NCBI RefSeq assembly: GCF_016925635.1
Contig: NZ_CP070490.1
Span: 2,486,001-2,550,000, forward strand
DNA: 64,000 nt
Reading direction: 5' to 3'
Origin: Lysinibacillus fusiformis
GTDB taxonomy: Bacteria > Bacillota > Bacilli > Bacillales_A > Planococcaceae
Both the position numbers and the translations under genes were made by a program. How positions within the stretch are numbered: position 1 is the first letter of the stretch; every line of letters begins with the position of its first letter. A model generated the notes under the pieces. That model had not been told where the DNA came from. It saw nothing but the letters and a program-made list of their open reading frames with translations, and did not search any database. Below, piece by piece: positions 35,258 through 43,902 of this stretch.

Positions 35258-36595
35258 ATGGATAATAATGTACTACTAAGTATTTATAAATACGTCATTG
35301 AAAAAGGCGATATGGGAATTTGCGTGGTAGACACTGAGGGCAAATTGCTTATATACAATAAAAAAATGAGAGAATTAGAAGGCGTTAATGAGGATGAATT
35401 TGAGGAGAGGCGAGCCTTAGAGATCATTGATTTTGAAATCGAAAAAAGTGATATTTATAAGGTCCTCAGCTCTGAAACGCCAGTGCACAATATAAAAAAA
35501 ACGTATTGGAATAAAAAAAATCAAGAAGTGACCTATATAAGCAATATTTATCCGTTGCACTATGAAGGCTCTTTAATAGGCGCTGTGGAATTTGCCCGAG
35601 ATATTACACAGCTTGAATACATGATGTATCAGCCATTAAGAAGGTATGGCGCACCATTGACATTTGACATCATCACGGCCGTATCACCAGTCATGAAGGA
35701 TGTCATTGAAAAGGCAAAAATTGTGGCGCTAAGTAGAATGCCTGTTGTATTGATAGGGGAATCAGGTACTGGGATTGATATGGTTGCAGAGGGAATTCAT
35801 CATGATCTAAAGGTGCAAAATGATATGTTTATTGCTTTAATTTGCCGCCGAGATGAGAAAACGGTTTTAAAGCAATTTGAAAAATATATTGTGGAAAAGG
35901 AGAAAATAACCTTCTTTGCTGAGCGCATCGAATATTTATCTCTAGAAGCACAAGAAAAGATTGTTGAACTTTTCAATAATCATCCGAATCATCAGCATGT
36001 TTTAATCGCTAGTGTTGGCAAAGATCCAATTGATCTAATTCAAAAGCACGAGCTATCCAAAAAGCTTTACCGACTTTTTTCAGGTATTACGATTTATGTG
36101 CCTCCTTTACGAGAAAGAAAAGAAGATATTATGCCTTTTATCGATGATTATTTCAAAAGGCATCGTGATAGCTTTGGCTCATCTATTCAAGGGCTTTCAG
36201 AAGAAGTACGAGATACTTTTTTAAAATATGATTGGCCTGGGAATTTAAAGGAATTAGAAGTCCTGTTGGATGAAATTACCTCATTGATCACCAATGAAAC
36301 AATCGTTGAATCACATATGCTACCTGTGCATTTCAAATGGAAAATTCAAAGCTCTTGTGAGGAGACGGAAAAAGAGGTTTCTACGAGTGACTTGTTTGTT
36401 ATTAAAAATCAACAGGATATTCGACCGTTAGATGTCTATATGAAAGAGGTAGAGGAGTACTATATTTCGAAGGCATTGGACTTTCATCAAGGAAATATTT
36501 CTAAAACAGCTGCTGCATTGGGGATTCGTCGACAAAGTTTACAGTATCGTGTTAAAAACTATAAGCTCAATAAAAAAAGCGAAAACATTGATTAA
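35258..36595 (+). CDS. RocR-like PAS-AAA-Fis regulator with degenerate ATPase
   Basis: This 445-residue protein starts behind AGGAGGA. It has an N-terminal PAS domain (about 10-120, DMGICVVDTEGKLLIYNKKM), a central domain of the sigma-54 activator AAA+ type (about 145-375) and a C-terminal Fis-type HTH (KTAAALGIRRQSLQYRVK). The central domain is degenerate. In the Walker A loop GESGTGIDMVAEG the lysine is replaced by I173. The GAFTGA loop that contacts sigma-54 is absent, and the Walker B position reads TFFAERIEYLS instead of a hydrophobic-DE motif. The PPLRERKEDI and YDWPGNLKEL motifs remain. It is unlikely to hydrolyse ATP or activate sigma-54. It probably controls the divergent rocA, and perhaps putB, by another mechanism. 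Confidence 0.85.
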   Translation: MDNNVLLSIYKYVIEKGDMGICVVDTEGKLLIYNKKMRELEGVNEDEFEERRALEIIDFEIEKSDIYKVLSSETPVHNIKKTYWNKKNQEVTYISNIYPLHYEGSLIGAVEFARDITQLEYMMYQPLRRYGAPLTFDIITAVSPVMKDVIEKAKIVALSRMPVVLIGESGTGIDMVAEGIHHDLKVQNDMFIALICRRDEKTVLKQFEKYIVEKEKITFFAERIEYLSLEAQEKIVELFNNHPNHQHVLIASVGKDPIDLIQKHELSKKLYRLFSGITIYVPPLRERKEDIMPFIDDYFKRHRDSFGSSIQGLSEEVRDTFLKYDWPGNLKELEVLLDEITSLITNETIVESHMLPVHFKWKIQSSCEETEKEVSTSDLFVIKNQQDIRPLDVYMKEVEEYYISKALDFHQGNISKTAAALGIRRQSLQYRVKNYKLNKKSENID

Positions 36596-36614
36596 CGATG
36601 TTTTCGCTTTTTTT
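36572..36614 (+). terminator. Terminator overlapping the end of the regulator gene
   Basis: AAAAAAAGCGAAAACAT pairs perfectly with ATGTTTTCGCTTTTTTT. The left arm lies inside the last codons of the CDS. Confidence 0.92.
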
Positions 36615-36626
36615 GGATAGGTTCCC

Positions 36627-36691
36627 GAAAGTGAAGGATGGAACTATCTAACTGAAGGATAGAATTACTAAACTGATGGATAGCTCTCAGC
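36627..36691. repeat. Three imperfect 21-bp tandem units
   Basis: GTGAAGGATGGAACTATCT, AACTGAAGGATAGAATTACTA and AACTGATGGATAGCTCTCA follow one another with period 21, between two convergent genes. Confidence 0.6.
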
Positions 36692-36699
36692 TTGTGTAA

Positions 36700-37674
36700 T
36701 TATTTACCTTTTTTTGAAAGGCGACCAAGAGCAAATGCTGCGGCTCCTAAGCCAATTGCCATGTTCGTTTTTTTGTTAAACACTTGTTTTGTTACAAGTG
36801 CTACGTTTTGCGGACGCTCTGCTAAACGACGCATGAAGTAACCGTACCAATCATTACCAAATGGAAGGTATGTGCAGAAGTTATAACCTTCACGTGCAAG
36901 ATCTAGCTGCATTTCTTTACGGAAACCATATAGCATTTGGAATTCGAATTTTTCATTTGGAATATTGTGTTGTTTCACAAATTGTTTTACATGGTTGATC
37001 ACATTATGGTCGTGTGTAGCGATTGAAGTAAATTTACCATGTAACAAATGATATTCAATTAGTTTTAAGTAATTATGGTCAATATCAGTTTTTGATTGGT
37101 ATGCCACATTTTCAGGTTCTTTGTAAGCACCTTTTACAATACGTAAACGGAAGTTTTTATATTTCTCAATATTTTCCTCTGATTCGAAGAAGTAAGCTTG
37201 AATAACTGTCCCTACGTTATCATACTCTTTGTGTAATTCCTCTAATAATTCAAAAGAGCTATGTAAACGCTCGTAGTTTTCCATATCAAAATTCACGAAA
37301 ACATTATATTGATGTGCAAGAGCTACGATTTCTTTTAAGTTTTCATAGCAAAATGCATAATCAATATCTAAACCTAATTGTGAAGGTTTAAGAGAGATGT
37401 GTGCATCAAGCTGTTCATCATGGATAGCTTGTACAACAGCTAAAATATTATTTTTGGCAGCAGTTGCCTCTGATTTTTCGTAGACGAACTCGCCTAGATT
37501 ATCGACAGTACAAGAAATATTAGCCTTGTTTAATTCTTTAATCGATTGCACAACTTCTGGTAAACTTGTACCAGCAACAACACTTTGGGCACCCATTTTT
37601 AAACCATATTTTTGTGCAGCGCTGTTTAATAATTTGTTCTCTGATAAATAAATGAAAAAGTCACGTAATACCAT
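36700..37674 (-). CDS. putB: Proline dehydrogenase
   Basis: The ATG at 37674 is 6 nt behind GGAGG, whereas the preceding ATG at 37677 is only 3 nt away; B. subtilis PutB begins similarly (MITRDFF against MVLRDFF here). The product has 324 residues and is a FAD-dependent proline dehydrogenase of the TIM-barrel type. It oxidises proline to pyrroline-5-carboxylate, the substrate of RocA nearby. Landmarks are LGEFV, HISLKPSQLGLDID, VFVNFDMENYERL, VIQAYFFES, FRLRIVKGAYKEPE, FEFQMLYGFRKE and YLPFGNDWYGYFMRRLAERP. The membrane-proximal tail (NMAIGLGAAAFALGRLSKK) is hydrophobic and may aid membrane contact. Confidence 0.95.
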   Translation of the reverse strand: MVLRDFFIYLSENKLLNSAAQKYGLKMGAQSVVAGTSLPEVVQSIKELNKANISCTVDNLGEFVYEKSEATAAKNNILAVVQAIHDEQLDAHISLKPSQLGLDIDYAFCYENLKEIVALAHQYNVFVNFDMENYERLHSSFELLEELHKEYDNVGTVIQAYFFESEENIEKYKNFRLRIVKGAYKEPENVAYQSKTDIDHNYLKLIEYHLLHGKFTSIATHDHNVINHVKQFVKQHNIPNEKFEFQMLYGFRKEMQLDLAREGYNFCTYLPFGNDWYGYFMRRLAERPQNVALVTKQVFNKKTNMAIGLGAAAFALGRLSKKGK

Positions 37675-37712
37675 CATATGCCTCCAAAAATGAAAATTTT
37701 AAATTCTTGGCG

Positions 37713-37718
37713 ATTATA
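37713..37718 (-). promoter_or_regulatory. -10 box of putB
   Basis: TATAAT on the minus strand, about 39 bp before the putB start; no convincing -35 is seen, which would fit an activated promoter. Confidence 0.45.
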
Positions 37719-38263
37719 ACACTTTTTTTGAAAAGTAAAATGGTTTGATTTTCAGAAAAAATTTTTTTGACAGCTAGTTAGTGAGATAAAACTATTGCAG
37801 TCATTGACTTTTTCGTAGTAAAAAAACAATTTAAAAAAATTTTTTCAAAAAAAAGGACTTTTCAAAATTATAGATTTGCTTTATGTTGATTGATATATGT
37901 CTTAATTTGGGTATATGTATGATATTGGTGTTTTAGAGAGTAGTTTTACTTAAATGGCAGGATAGTATTTAGGAATCTCAATATAGAGTTATTGTTATTT
38001 TAATATAATTTATTAACTAAAAATAGTGGATATCTTAGAAGCGATTCTTAGGTATCCACTTTTGCATTTTTCAATCTAAATATCATATTAATAGTAGTTT
38101 ATAGTAAAAAAAAACAGGGTGTATTATAATGAAATGGTATATAATCAAGATTAAATTATGTACGTTTTGTGAATTTATAGTTACTTTTGATTTAGAATAG
38201 TGTGTCTATATAAGCAATACAAAAGGGAATATGACCACTCTAAACTAAGATAAGGTGGAAAGT
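37719..38263. other. AT-rich gap with an isolated terminator
   Basis: No gene is seen. At 38025-38066 a strong hairpin (AGTGGATA.CTTAGAA with TTCTTAG.TATCCACT and a following TTTTG...TTTTT) stands alone, with no CDS within 350 bp upstream on either strand. It could end a small RNA starting somewhere in 37850-37990. Long A and T runs are present at 37730-37860. Confidence 0.45.
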
Positions 38264-38863
38264 ATGGCAAGAGGCAGAAAATTTAATTCAAATGGAGAAC
38301 AAAGCAAACAACTATTACTTGAAAAAGCGATAGAGCTATTTTCTGATAAAGGTTATCATCACACAAAAATTAGTGACATTGTAAAGGCTGCCAATGTAAC
38401 TCAGCCTACTTTTTATCTCTATTTTAAAAGCAAGGATGCCCTTTATAACGATTTGAATGCGCAATTTCAAAGTGGATTCTTTGCGGTAATGAATAATAAG
38501 TCTACTGACATTATTGAAAACGGATTACAGGGTTTTATCACGCTATTAGAGCAAAAGTTATTGAGCTTGTTCGTTTACATAATTGAAAATCCTCAATTAA
38601 CAAAAATAGGTTTTATTGAATCCGAGCAATCCCATTTGCTAAAAAATCAACTGACACAGCAATTGATCCACCTTATTTATCTACATGATTGTGACAAAGA
38701 TCTACAACTGTATAGTGTAGATATAAAAATCATGATAGATAGTTTGGTAGGGTCAATAGAAAGATTAATCATAACGAATTTATTAGAAGAAAAAAGGCTA
38801 CCTGCAGAACTTGCAAATGATATTGTACAATTATATTTTTGGAAAACTAAAGAAGTGATATAA
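38264..38863 (+). CDS. TetR/AcrR family transcriptional regulator
   Basis: The ATG at 38264 follows AAGGTGGA; the GTG at 38255 lies inside that site. The product has 199 residues. The N-terminal HTH is typical (LLEKAIELFSDKGYHHTKIS, then DIVKAANVTQPTFYLYFKSK and DALYNDL). The C-terminal helical ligand domain is of the kind with VAGSIERL-like ends (here DSLVGSIERLIITNLLEE), close to the YfiR/FadR-like groups, but the ligand cannot be told. It is monocistronic and shares a bidirectional terminator with the convergent protease gene. Confidence 0.9.
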   Translation: MARGRKFNSNGEQSKQLLLEKAIELFSDKGYHHTKISDIVKAANVTQPTFYLYFKSKDALYNDLNAQFQSGFFAVMNNKSTDIIENGLQGFITLLEQKLLSLFVYIIENPQLTKIGFIESEQSHLLKNQLTQQLIHLIYLHDCDKDLQLYSVDIKIMIDSLVGSIERLIITNLLEEKRLPAELANDIVQLYFWKTKEVI

Positions 38864-38906
38864 AAAATCCTGTCATCGATTCTTATTATCGATGACAGGA
38901 TTTTTT
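38862..38906. terminator. Bidirectional terminator
   Basis: AAAAAATCCTGTCATCGAT pairs perfectly with ATCGATGACAGGATTTTTT. It serves the TetR gene and the convergent S41 protease gene. Confidence 0.95.
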
Positions 38907-40272
38907 AATTGTTTATTCTTATATGCTGATAGTAGCCTTTTTGATCTTTGCTCCTAGGGTGAATAAGTAGCATATATTCTTGATCCGCTGATAAAGCACT
39001 CTTAGGTGTAACTGTTATTGAACGCCCTTCAATTTTAACTGTTACGGGTACTTCCTTACCTCCTAAAGCAACCAGTTGAATGTTGCTCTTGGCGATTTGT
39101 GAAGTAAGTGCTGAAGGGAATTTCACTGTGAATTTTTGCGTATCAGCAATACTTTTTACAGTAGAGAGTTGTTTATATTTAGGATACTTCTCCTTCAATG
39201 CATCATAATGTGCCTGGAAAATAGGTGCTGTTGTCGTCTGAACATTTGGTTTAACGCCTACTTCATGAATGGTATGACCCGCAGGACCCGTAAATTTACC
39301 AACTGTGAGCTTTAAATAGCTTCCATCATGTAATGTATAAAAGCCTTGCATTGCACCTTTCCCGTAGGTTGTTTCTCCGTATAAAATAGCAGCTTTTTGA
39401 TCTTTTAATGAGGCAGAAAGCATTTCAGAAGCACTTGCACTATAGCGATTGACAAGAATACGCGTATTTTTTGGAAACTTAGTATCTTGTTGAACTGCTG
39501 GTATTGTATAAGAGGCTTGTGCTTCTTCTAATAAATAGGCAATTTTAGCAGATTGGAATAATCCTGTAAGTTCTTCAGCTGTTGTCACATAACCGCCACC
39601 ATTGTTTTGTAAATCTAAGATGAACGATGTTGCACCAAGCTTTTTTAAGTCAATCATTGCATTTTTAACAAGCTGTGCGCCATCCTCTGAAAAAGAGGCT
39701 AATGAAATATAGCCCACATTTCCAAATAGTAGGTCAGTTTGTACATTCGGTAAAGTGAATTTTTTACGTGTAATAGTTTTCGTAGTTGTTGAACCATTAC
39801 TATGCTTTAATGTAACTTCCACCTTAGTTCCTTCATTACCGATTAATAGGGAGGATGCCTCTTGTGTAGAGCGACCAATTATAGATTCGCCATTAACGCC
39901 AATGATGATATCTCCAGCCTGAACATCAGCCTCAAATGCGCCGCTTCCTTCAATTACTTGTAAAATATGAATTCCATCTTCGTGTTCTTCAATCACAACA
40001 CCAATCCCTATAGTAGCTAGGTTGATGCTATTCATATAATTTTCGAATTCTTGCTTAGTGAAGTAGGTTGAGTAAGGATCAAGCATACTCATGATTTCTG
40101 AGATGGATGTAGCCTTTTCTAAGTTTCCATTAATTGTTCCAACGTAAGTATCTTTCACAATCTCCTTAATTTCCTTGATAAGCTGTTGATCATTTTCAAC
40201 AGCGTGAGTCGTTGTAAAAGGGAGAAGGAAGAAGCCTAGAACAAATGCGAATGACCATATTAACTTTTTCAT
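38905..40272 (-). CDS. Exported S41 (carboxy-terminal processing) protease with PDZ and Ig-like domain
   Basis: This 455-residue protein has a signal peptide (1-24, ending THAVE), an N-terminal helical segment, a PDZ domain (about 90-165, GIGVVIEEHEDGIHILQVI) and an S41 serine protease domain with the Ser-Lys dyad in NRYSASASEML and TYGKGAMQG. In place of the usual C-terminal helical/peptidoglycan-binding part it ends in an SbsA-type Ig-like domain (about 370-455, FTVKFPSALTSQIAKSNIQL, SITVTPKSALSADQEYML) like those at 6077 and 7361. CtpA/CtpB relatives process exported proteins, for example in sporulation signalling. The Ig-like tail suggests that this one acts at the cell surface. Confidence 0.88.
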   Translation of the reverse strand: MKKLIWSFAFVLGFFLLPFTTTHAVENDQQLIKEIKEIVKDTYVGTINGNLEKATSISEIMSMLDPYSTYFTKQEFENYMNSINLATIGIGVVIEEHEDGIHILQVIEGSGAFEADVQAGDIIIGVNGESIIGRSTQEASSLLIGNEGTKVEVTLKHSNGSTTTKTITRKKFTLPNVQTDLLFGNVGYISLASFSEDGAQLVKNAMIDLKKLGATSFILDLQNNGGGYVTTAEELTGLFQSAKIAYLLEEAQASYTIPAVQQDTKFPKNTRILVNRYSASASEMLSASLKDQKAAILYGETTYGKGAMQGFYTLHDGSYLKLTVGKFTGPAGHTIHEVGVKPNVQTTTAPIFQAHYDALKEKYPKYKQLSTVKSIADTQKFTVKFPSALTSQIAKSNIQLVALGGKEVPVTVKIEGRSITVTPKSALSADQEYMLLIHPRSKDQKGYYQHIRINN

Positions 40273-40411
40273 TGGACACCTCTTTTCTAGAACTCAAAAT
40301 AGAATGTAGCATGTTATGGTATTAATTGGATGGTTACATTTTGCAATTGAGTATCTGATTTTTATTATACATGAAGCCAAAGCTATAGTGGTGGACTTAT
40401 ATGAGATAGAA

Positions 40412-40449
40412 AAAGAATCCGCTTGTCACTAGAGGATAAGCAGATTCTT
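40412..40449 (-). terminator. Terminator of brnQ
   Basis: AAGAATC.GCTT.TC pairs with GA.AAGC.GATTCTT on either side of a short loop; on the minus strand T-rich sequence follows. Confidence 0.75.
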
Positions 40450-40454
40450 GTATA

Positions 40455-41774
40455 TTATTTTTTTATCAATTTATGAATAATAAAACCAATTACTGCACCA
40501 ACAATAGCTGGTAAAAGCCACCCTAAATTTTGCTCATACATTGGCAATGCTTTCAGGATATTTTCATAAGGTGTAATTTCAACTTTCATTTGTTTTAAGC
40601 CACCATATAGACTGACAAGGAGAGTTGGAACGAGCGCTAAAATATAAACAATTTGTCCACCTTTAAAGAAATGATCTGCTAGTGATAAGACCATCAATAC
40701 CATAGCTAAAGGATAAATAATTAAGAGTACAGGTAGTGACGCATTAATTATTGTTGAAAGCCCTACATTTGTAATAGCTGTACTAAAAATAGTGAAGACA
40801 ATTAAAAACGTTTTGTACGAAATTTTGGGGAAGAGCTTGTGGAAAAACTGTGCATTGGCAGTTAATAAACCGACAGCTGTTGATATACAAGCTAGTAAAA
40901 TAGTCGCAGACAAAATAATACTTCCAAGGCTTCCAAAGAGCACCTCAGCTGATTTTGCAATAATATTTCCTCCATTATCAGAGATACCGATTGCATTGAT
41001 ACTTGTGTTACCAATATGGCCTAGAGAGATATAGACAAATGATAAACCAATAGCAGCAACGACACCGGCAAAAATCGTTGTTTTTACTTGTTTTTTCGTA
41101 TCTTTCATACCCATATCACGCAAGGCCTGTAAAATTACGATACCAAAAACAAGAGCACTTAGAACGTCCATTGTTAAGTAACCTTGTACAAAGCCTTCAG
41201 CTAAAGGTGACACTTTATAGTTTCCTACAGCTTCTCCTGGTTCTCCCATTGGAGAGATAAAACTTTTAACAGCAAGCAATAAAATAACAAAAAGCAGGGC
41301 AGGTGTTAAAATTTTGCCTACTCGATCGACAAGTTTCGAAGGATTAATGGATAAATAAAGAATTAAAGTGAAAAACAAAATAGATGTGATAAATAGTGGC
41401 GCCCAATGATCCCTCATAGCTTCAGAGAGGAATGGCGCAATGCCTATTTCATAGGATACAGACCCTGTTCGTGGTACAGCAAAGAACGGTCCAATCGCTA
41501 AATAGACAATTGAGGTGAAAATCACACCAAAAGCAGGGCTAACACGGTTTGCAAGCAGCTGTAAATCGCCTCCTGCTTTGGCAACTGCAACGATCGCTAG
41601 TAGTGGTAAACCAACACCTGTTATAAGGAAACCAATCATAGCTACAGTGATGTTTTCACCTGCTTGTTGGCCTAATAACGGTGGAAAAATAATATTACCA
41701 GCACCCAAGAACAAGGCAAATAGTAGTAATCCTACTGCTAAATTTCCTTTGATGAAATGCAAGATGTTCTTCAT
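40455..41774 (-). CDS. brnQ: Branched-chain amino acid:cation symporter
   Basis: This 439-residue, 12-segment transporter is of the LIVCS family, which imports Leu, Ile and Val with Na+ or H+. The family signature at the N-terminus is clear (GLLLFALFLGAGNIIFPPLLG), with later GFLITGVGLPLLAIVAVAKA, FAVPRTGSVSYEIG, GYLTMDVLSALVFGIVIL and SGGFNT-region equivalents. AAAGGAG lies about 11 nt before the ATG. No T-box leader or CodY-like site is obvious upstream. Confidence 0.93.
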   Translation of the reverse strand: MKNILHFIKGNLAVGLLLFALFLGAGNIIFPPLLGQQAGENITVAMIGFLITGVGLPLLAIVAVAKAGGDLQLLANRVSPAFGVIFTSIVYLAIGPFFAVPRTGSVSYEIGIAPFLSEAMRDHWAPLFITSILFFTLILYLSINPSKLVDRVGKILTPALLFVILLLAVKSFISPMGEPGEAVGNYKVSPLAEGFVQGYLTMDVLSALVFGIVILQALRDMGMKDTKKQVKTTIFAGVVAAIGLSFVYISLGHIGNTSINAIGISDNGGNIIAKSAEVLFGSLGSIILSATILLACISTAVGLLTANAQFFHKLFPKISYKTFLIVFTIFSTAITNVGLSTIINASLPVLLIIYPLAMVLMVLSLADHFFKGGQIVYILALVPTLLVSLYGGLKQMKVEITPYENILKALPMYEQNLGWLLPAIVGAVIGFIIHKLIKK

Positions 41775-42024
41775 AAGTATAAAAACTCCTTTAAGATTGA
41801 AAAGCTAAAACTTTCTAAAAATTTTAAATACAGAAGTGTATGTTATCATAGGAACACTAATCTTGCAATCGAAATAGTATTTCAATATAGTCGGATTTCG
41901 TCGTATTCTATAAGTTTGCTATAATGTTTGAAAAATAGTCAGTTTTTCCGATTTTTCATGAGGTAGTTATCTAGTATGATAGACACACAAGGGAATATTC
42001 TAGCATGAACGGAGGCACTTTGGT

Positions 42025-42918
42025 ATGCAAAAGACAAAAAAATGGAGAATTCTTGTTTTAAGTACTATAGCAACTTCATTTTTAGCACTACAAACAGCAG
42101 AAGCAGCAACATATACGGTACAAAAAGGAGATACTTTAACTAAAATCGCCCAAAATCATCAAGTTTCTATTGGGGAGATTATGAAGTGGAATAATCTATC
42201 GAAAGATACGATTTATGTAGCTCAAAAGCTTGAGATTCAAAAACAATCTACGGATGAGGGAGTAAAGCCTTCCACTCCATCAACATCTGTAAAACCAACA
42301 ATTAGCTCACATACAGTAGCAAAAGGTGACACATTATCAAAAATCGCAAAGCAATATAATGTGACGATTAAGGATATAATGGATTGGAATAAGCTTGAAA
42401 AAGACACGATTTTTATTGGACAAGTGTTGAAGGTTTCTCAAGGCGCAGTGATACCCGATGGTGATACTATACATAACAATGTGACTTCAGGTACGGGCAC
42501 TCCATCAAAAGTAACCGCTAAAGATCCTACAGCTAATGGACAAGCGATTTATAACAAAACAGTTGAAGTTGTCAATACATTGGTTGGAACACCCTATCTA
42601 TACGGTGGTAATACACCAGTAGGTCTTGATTGCAGTGGCTTTATTTTTTATGCTTTTAATCAAGGTGGTTTAAAAATAGGAAGAGCAAGCAGTGAAGGTT
42701 ATTTTTATGGCAATACAACCCATGTAGAAAATCCGGTACCTGGTGATTTAGTATTCTTCGAAAATACGTATAAAGAAGGTATTTCTCATATGGGGATTTA
42801 TCTCGGTGATAATAAATTCATTCATGCGGGTACAGATGGTGTAGAAGTTTCAGATGTTACGTACTCTTACTGGTCTTCTAAATTAGTAGCTTACAAGCGT
42901 TTTGACAGTGTGAAATAA
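42025..42918 (+). CDS. LysM-NlpC/P60 D,L-endopeptidase
   Basis: This 297-residue protein starts behind GGAGG. Its signal peptide ends AEAA (about 27). Two LysM domains (about 29-72, TYTVQKGDTLTKIAQNHQVS; and about 93-136, SHTVAKGDTLSKIAKQYNVT) bind peptidoglycan glycan chains. The C-terminal NlpC/P60 domain (about 175-297) has C203 (LDCSGF), H255 (ISHMGIYLG) and H267 (KFIHAG). It is of the LytE/LytF/CwlS type, hydrolysing the gamma-D-Glu to diamino acid bond during cell separation or elongation. It has own terminator and lies convergent with slaP. Confidence 0.92.
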   Translation: MQKTKKWRILVLSTIATSFLALQTAEAATYTVQKGDTLTKIAQNHQVSIGEIMKWNNLSKDTIYVAQKLEIQKQSTDEGVKPSTPSTSVKPTISSHTVAKGDTLSKIAKQYNVTIKDIMDWNKLEKDTIFIGQVLKVSQGAVIPDGDTIHNNVTSGTGTPSKVTAKDPTANGQAIYNKTVEVVNTLVGTPYLYGGNTPVGLDCSGFIFYAFNQGGLKIGRASSEGYFYGNTTHVENPVPGDLVFFENTYKEGISHMGIYLGDNKFIHAGTDGVEVSDVTYSYWSSKLVAYKRFDSVK

Positions 42919-42954
42919 AAAGTAGCGATTTTTGCCTAGGCAAAAATCGCTTTT
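42917..42954 (+). terminator. Terminator of the LysM-NlpC/P60 gene
   Basis: AAAAGTAGCGATTTTTGCC and GGCAAAAATCGCTTTT form a nearly perfect palindrome. Confidence 0.9.
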
Positions 42955-42963
42955 AATTTGAGC

Positions 42964-42998
42964 AAAACCCCCTTCTTCAAAAAGAGAGGGGGTTTTAT
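42964..42998 (-). terminator. Terminator of the secA2-slaP operon
   Basis: AAAACCCCCT pairs with AGGGGGTTTT; T-rich on the minus-strand side. Confidence 0.85.
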
Positions 42999-43002
42999 TC
43001 GG

Positions 43003-43902
43003 TTATTGTGTTACACGTGCTGTCCAACGAGAGAGGTCAGCGTCTTTTGCATCAACAAGCTCTGCTGGGAAAATAAATGTCCAAGGCTTTGTAGAGTTTG
43101 GTTGGACTGTTAGAATTGGATTCATTTTAAATGAACCTTTTGCAATTTGTTTACCTGTTGCATCAATAATTTCTAACGGTAATTGTTCTAAATTGATTGC
43201 TTTCTTATGTCCGTTGCGGATAAAAATAGTTGCATTTAAATTACCATTGTCAGCTAACTTTGCCTGTAAACCTGTGAAGTTTACCTCTGTTTCGCCTAAC
43301 TCTGGTAATGTTTTAACGATTTTTGCAAGCTCTTCTTTTTGTGCTTCTGGTAATTGTTCTTCCCATGATGGATCTAATTCTAATTGATGACCACGAAGGG
43401 AAACAAGGTTAAAGGCAATTTTCCAACCATCTTCTGGCACTTCATCTGCTTTAATTGTAGCATTTTCAAACTCAAACACCCATGGACGTGCGCTTTCTGC
43501 TGGAATTGTGCCGAGCGCTTTAAAATCGAATTTTTTAGATGCTACAAGCTCATCGTTTTTATCCAAGATGAAAAGTTCAATCTCACCTAGTTCAATTGCT
43601 TGAGATAAGGATGAACGGAAAAATGCACGAACAAGCCATTTACGAGTGAGTATGTCTTCTTCGATACTAATAGAAGATAGTGACAATTGATTTGGTTTCA
43701 ATGGCTCTAGCTCATTCGCTAGGAAGTTAAAAATGTATTTTTGTTCTTGTGGCACATCCCACTCTGGATGGAATGATAATTTTGTTTCCACATCACGATT
43801 ATCGCCAGTGTTTTTTGCAGTATTTCCTAATAAATCTTTTGAGTCAATTGTGTTCTCCTGAACAACTTTATCTGATTTTTTAAAGAATGAAAATAAGCCC
43901 AT
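43003..43902 (-). CDS. slaP: Accessory Sec system S-layer assembly protein
   Basis: This 299-residue protein has no signal peptide and is cytosolic. It contains two copies of the SLAP duplicated domain: about 40-165 (LSFHPEWDVPQEQKYIFNFL ... RPWVFEFE) and about 180-295 (LELDPSWEEQLPEAQKEELA ... KPWTFIFP). In Bacillus anthracis SlaP works with SecA2 to secrete the S-layer proteins Sap and EA1. The start overlaps the stop of secA2 by one base, so the two are translationally coupled. The N-terminal GLFSFFKKSD is amphipathic and may touch the membrane. Confidence 0.93.
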   Translation of the reverse strand: MGLFSFFKKSDKVVQENTIDSKDLLGNTAKNTGDNRDVETKLSFHPEWDVPQEQKYIFNFLANELEPLKPNQLSLSSISIEEDILTRKWLVRAFFRSSLSQAIELGEIELFILDKNDELVASKKFDFKALGTIPAESARPWVFEFENATIKADEVPEDGWKIAFNLVSLRGHQLELDPSWEEQLPEAQKEELAKIVKTLPELGETEVNFTGLQAKLADNGNLNATIFIRNGHKKAINLEQLPLEIIDATGKQIAKGSFKMNPILTVQPNSTKPWTFIFPAELVDAKDADLSRWTARVTQ

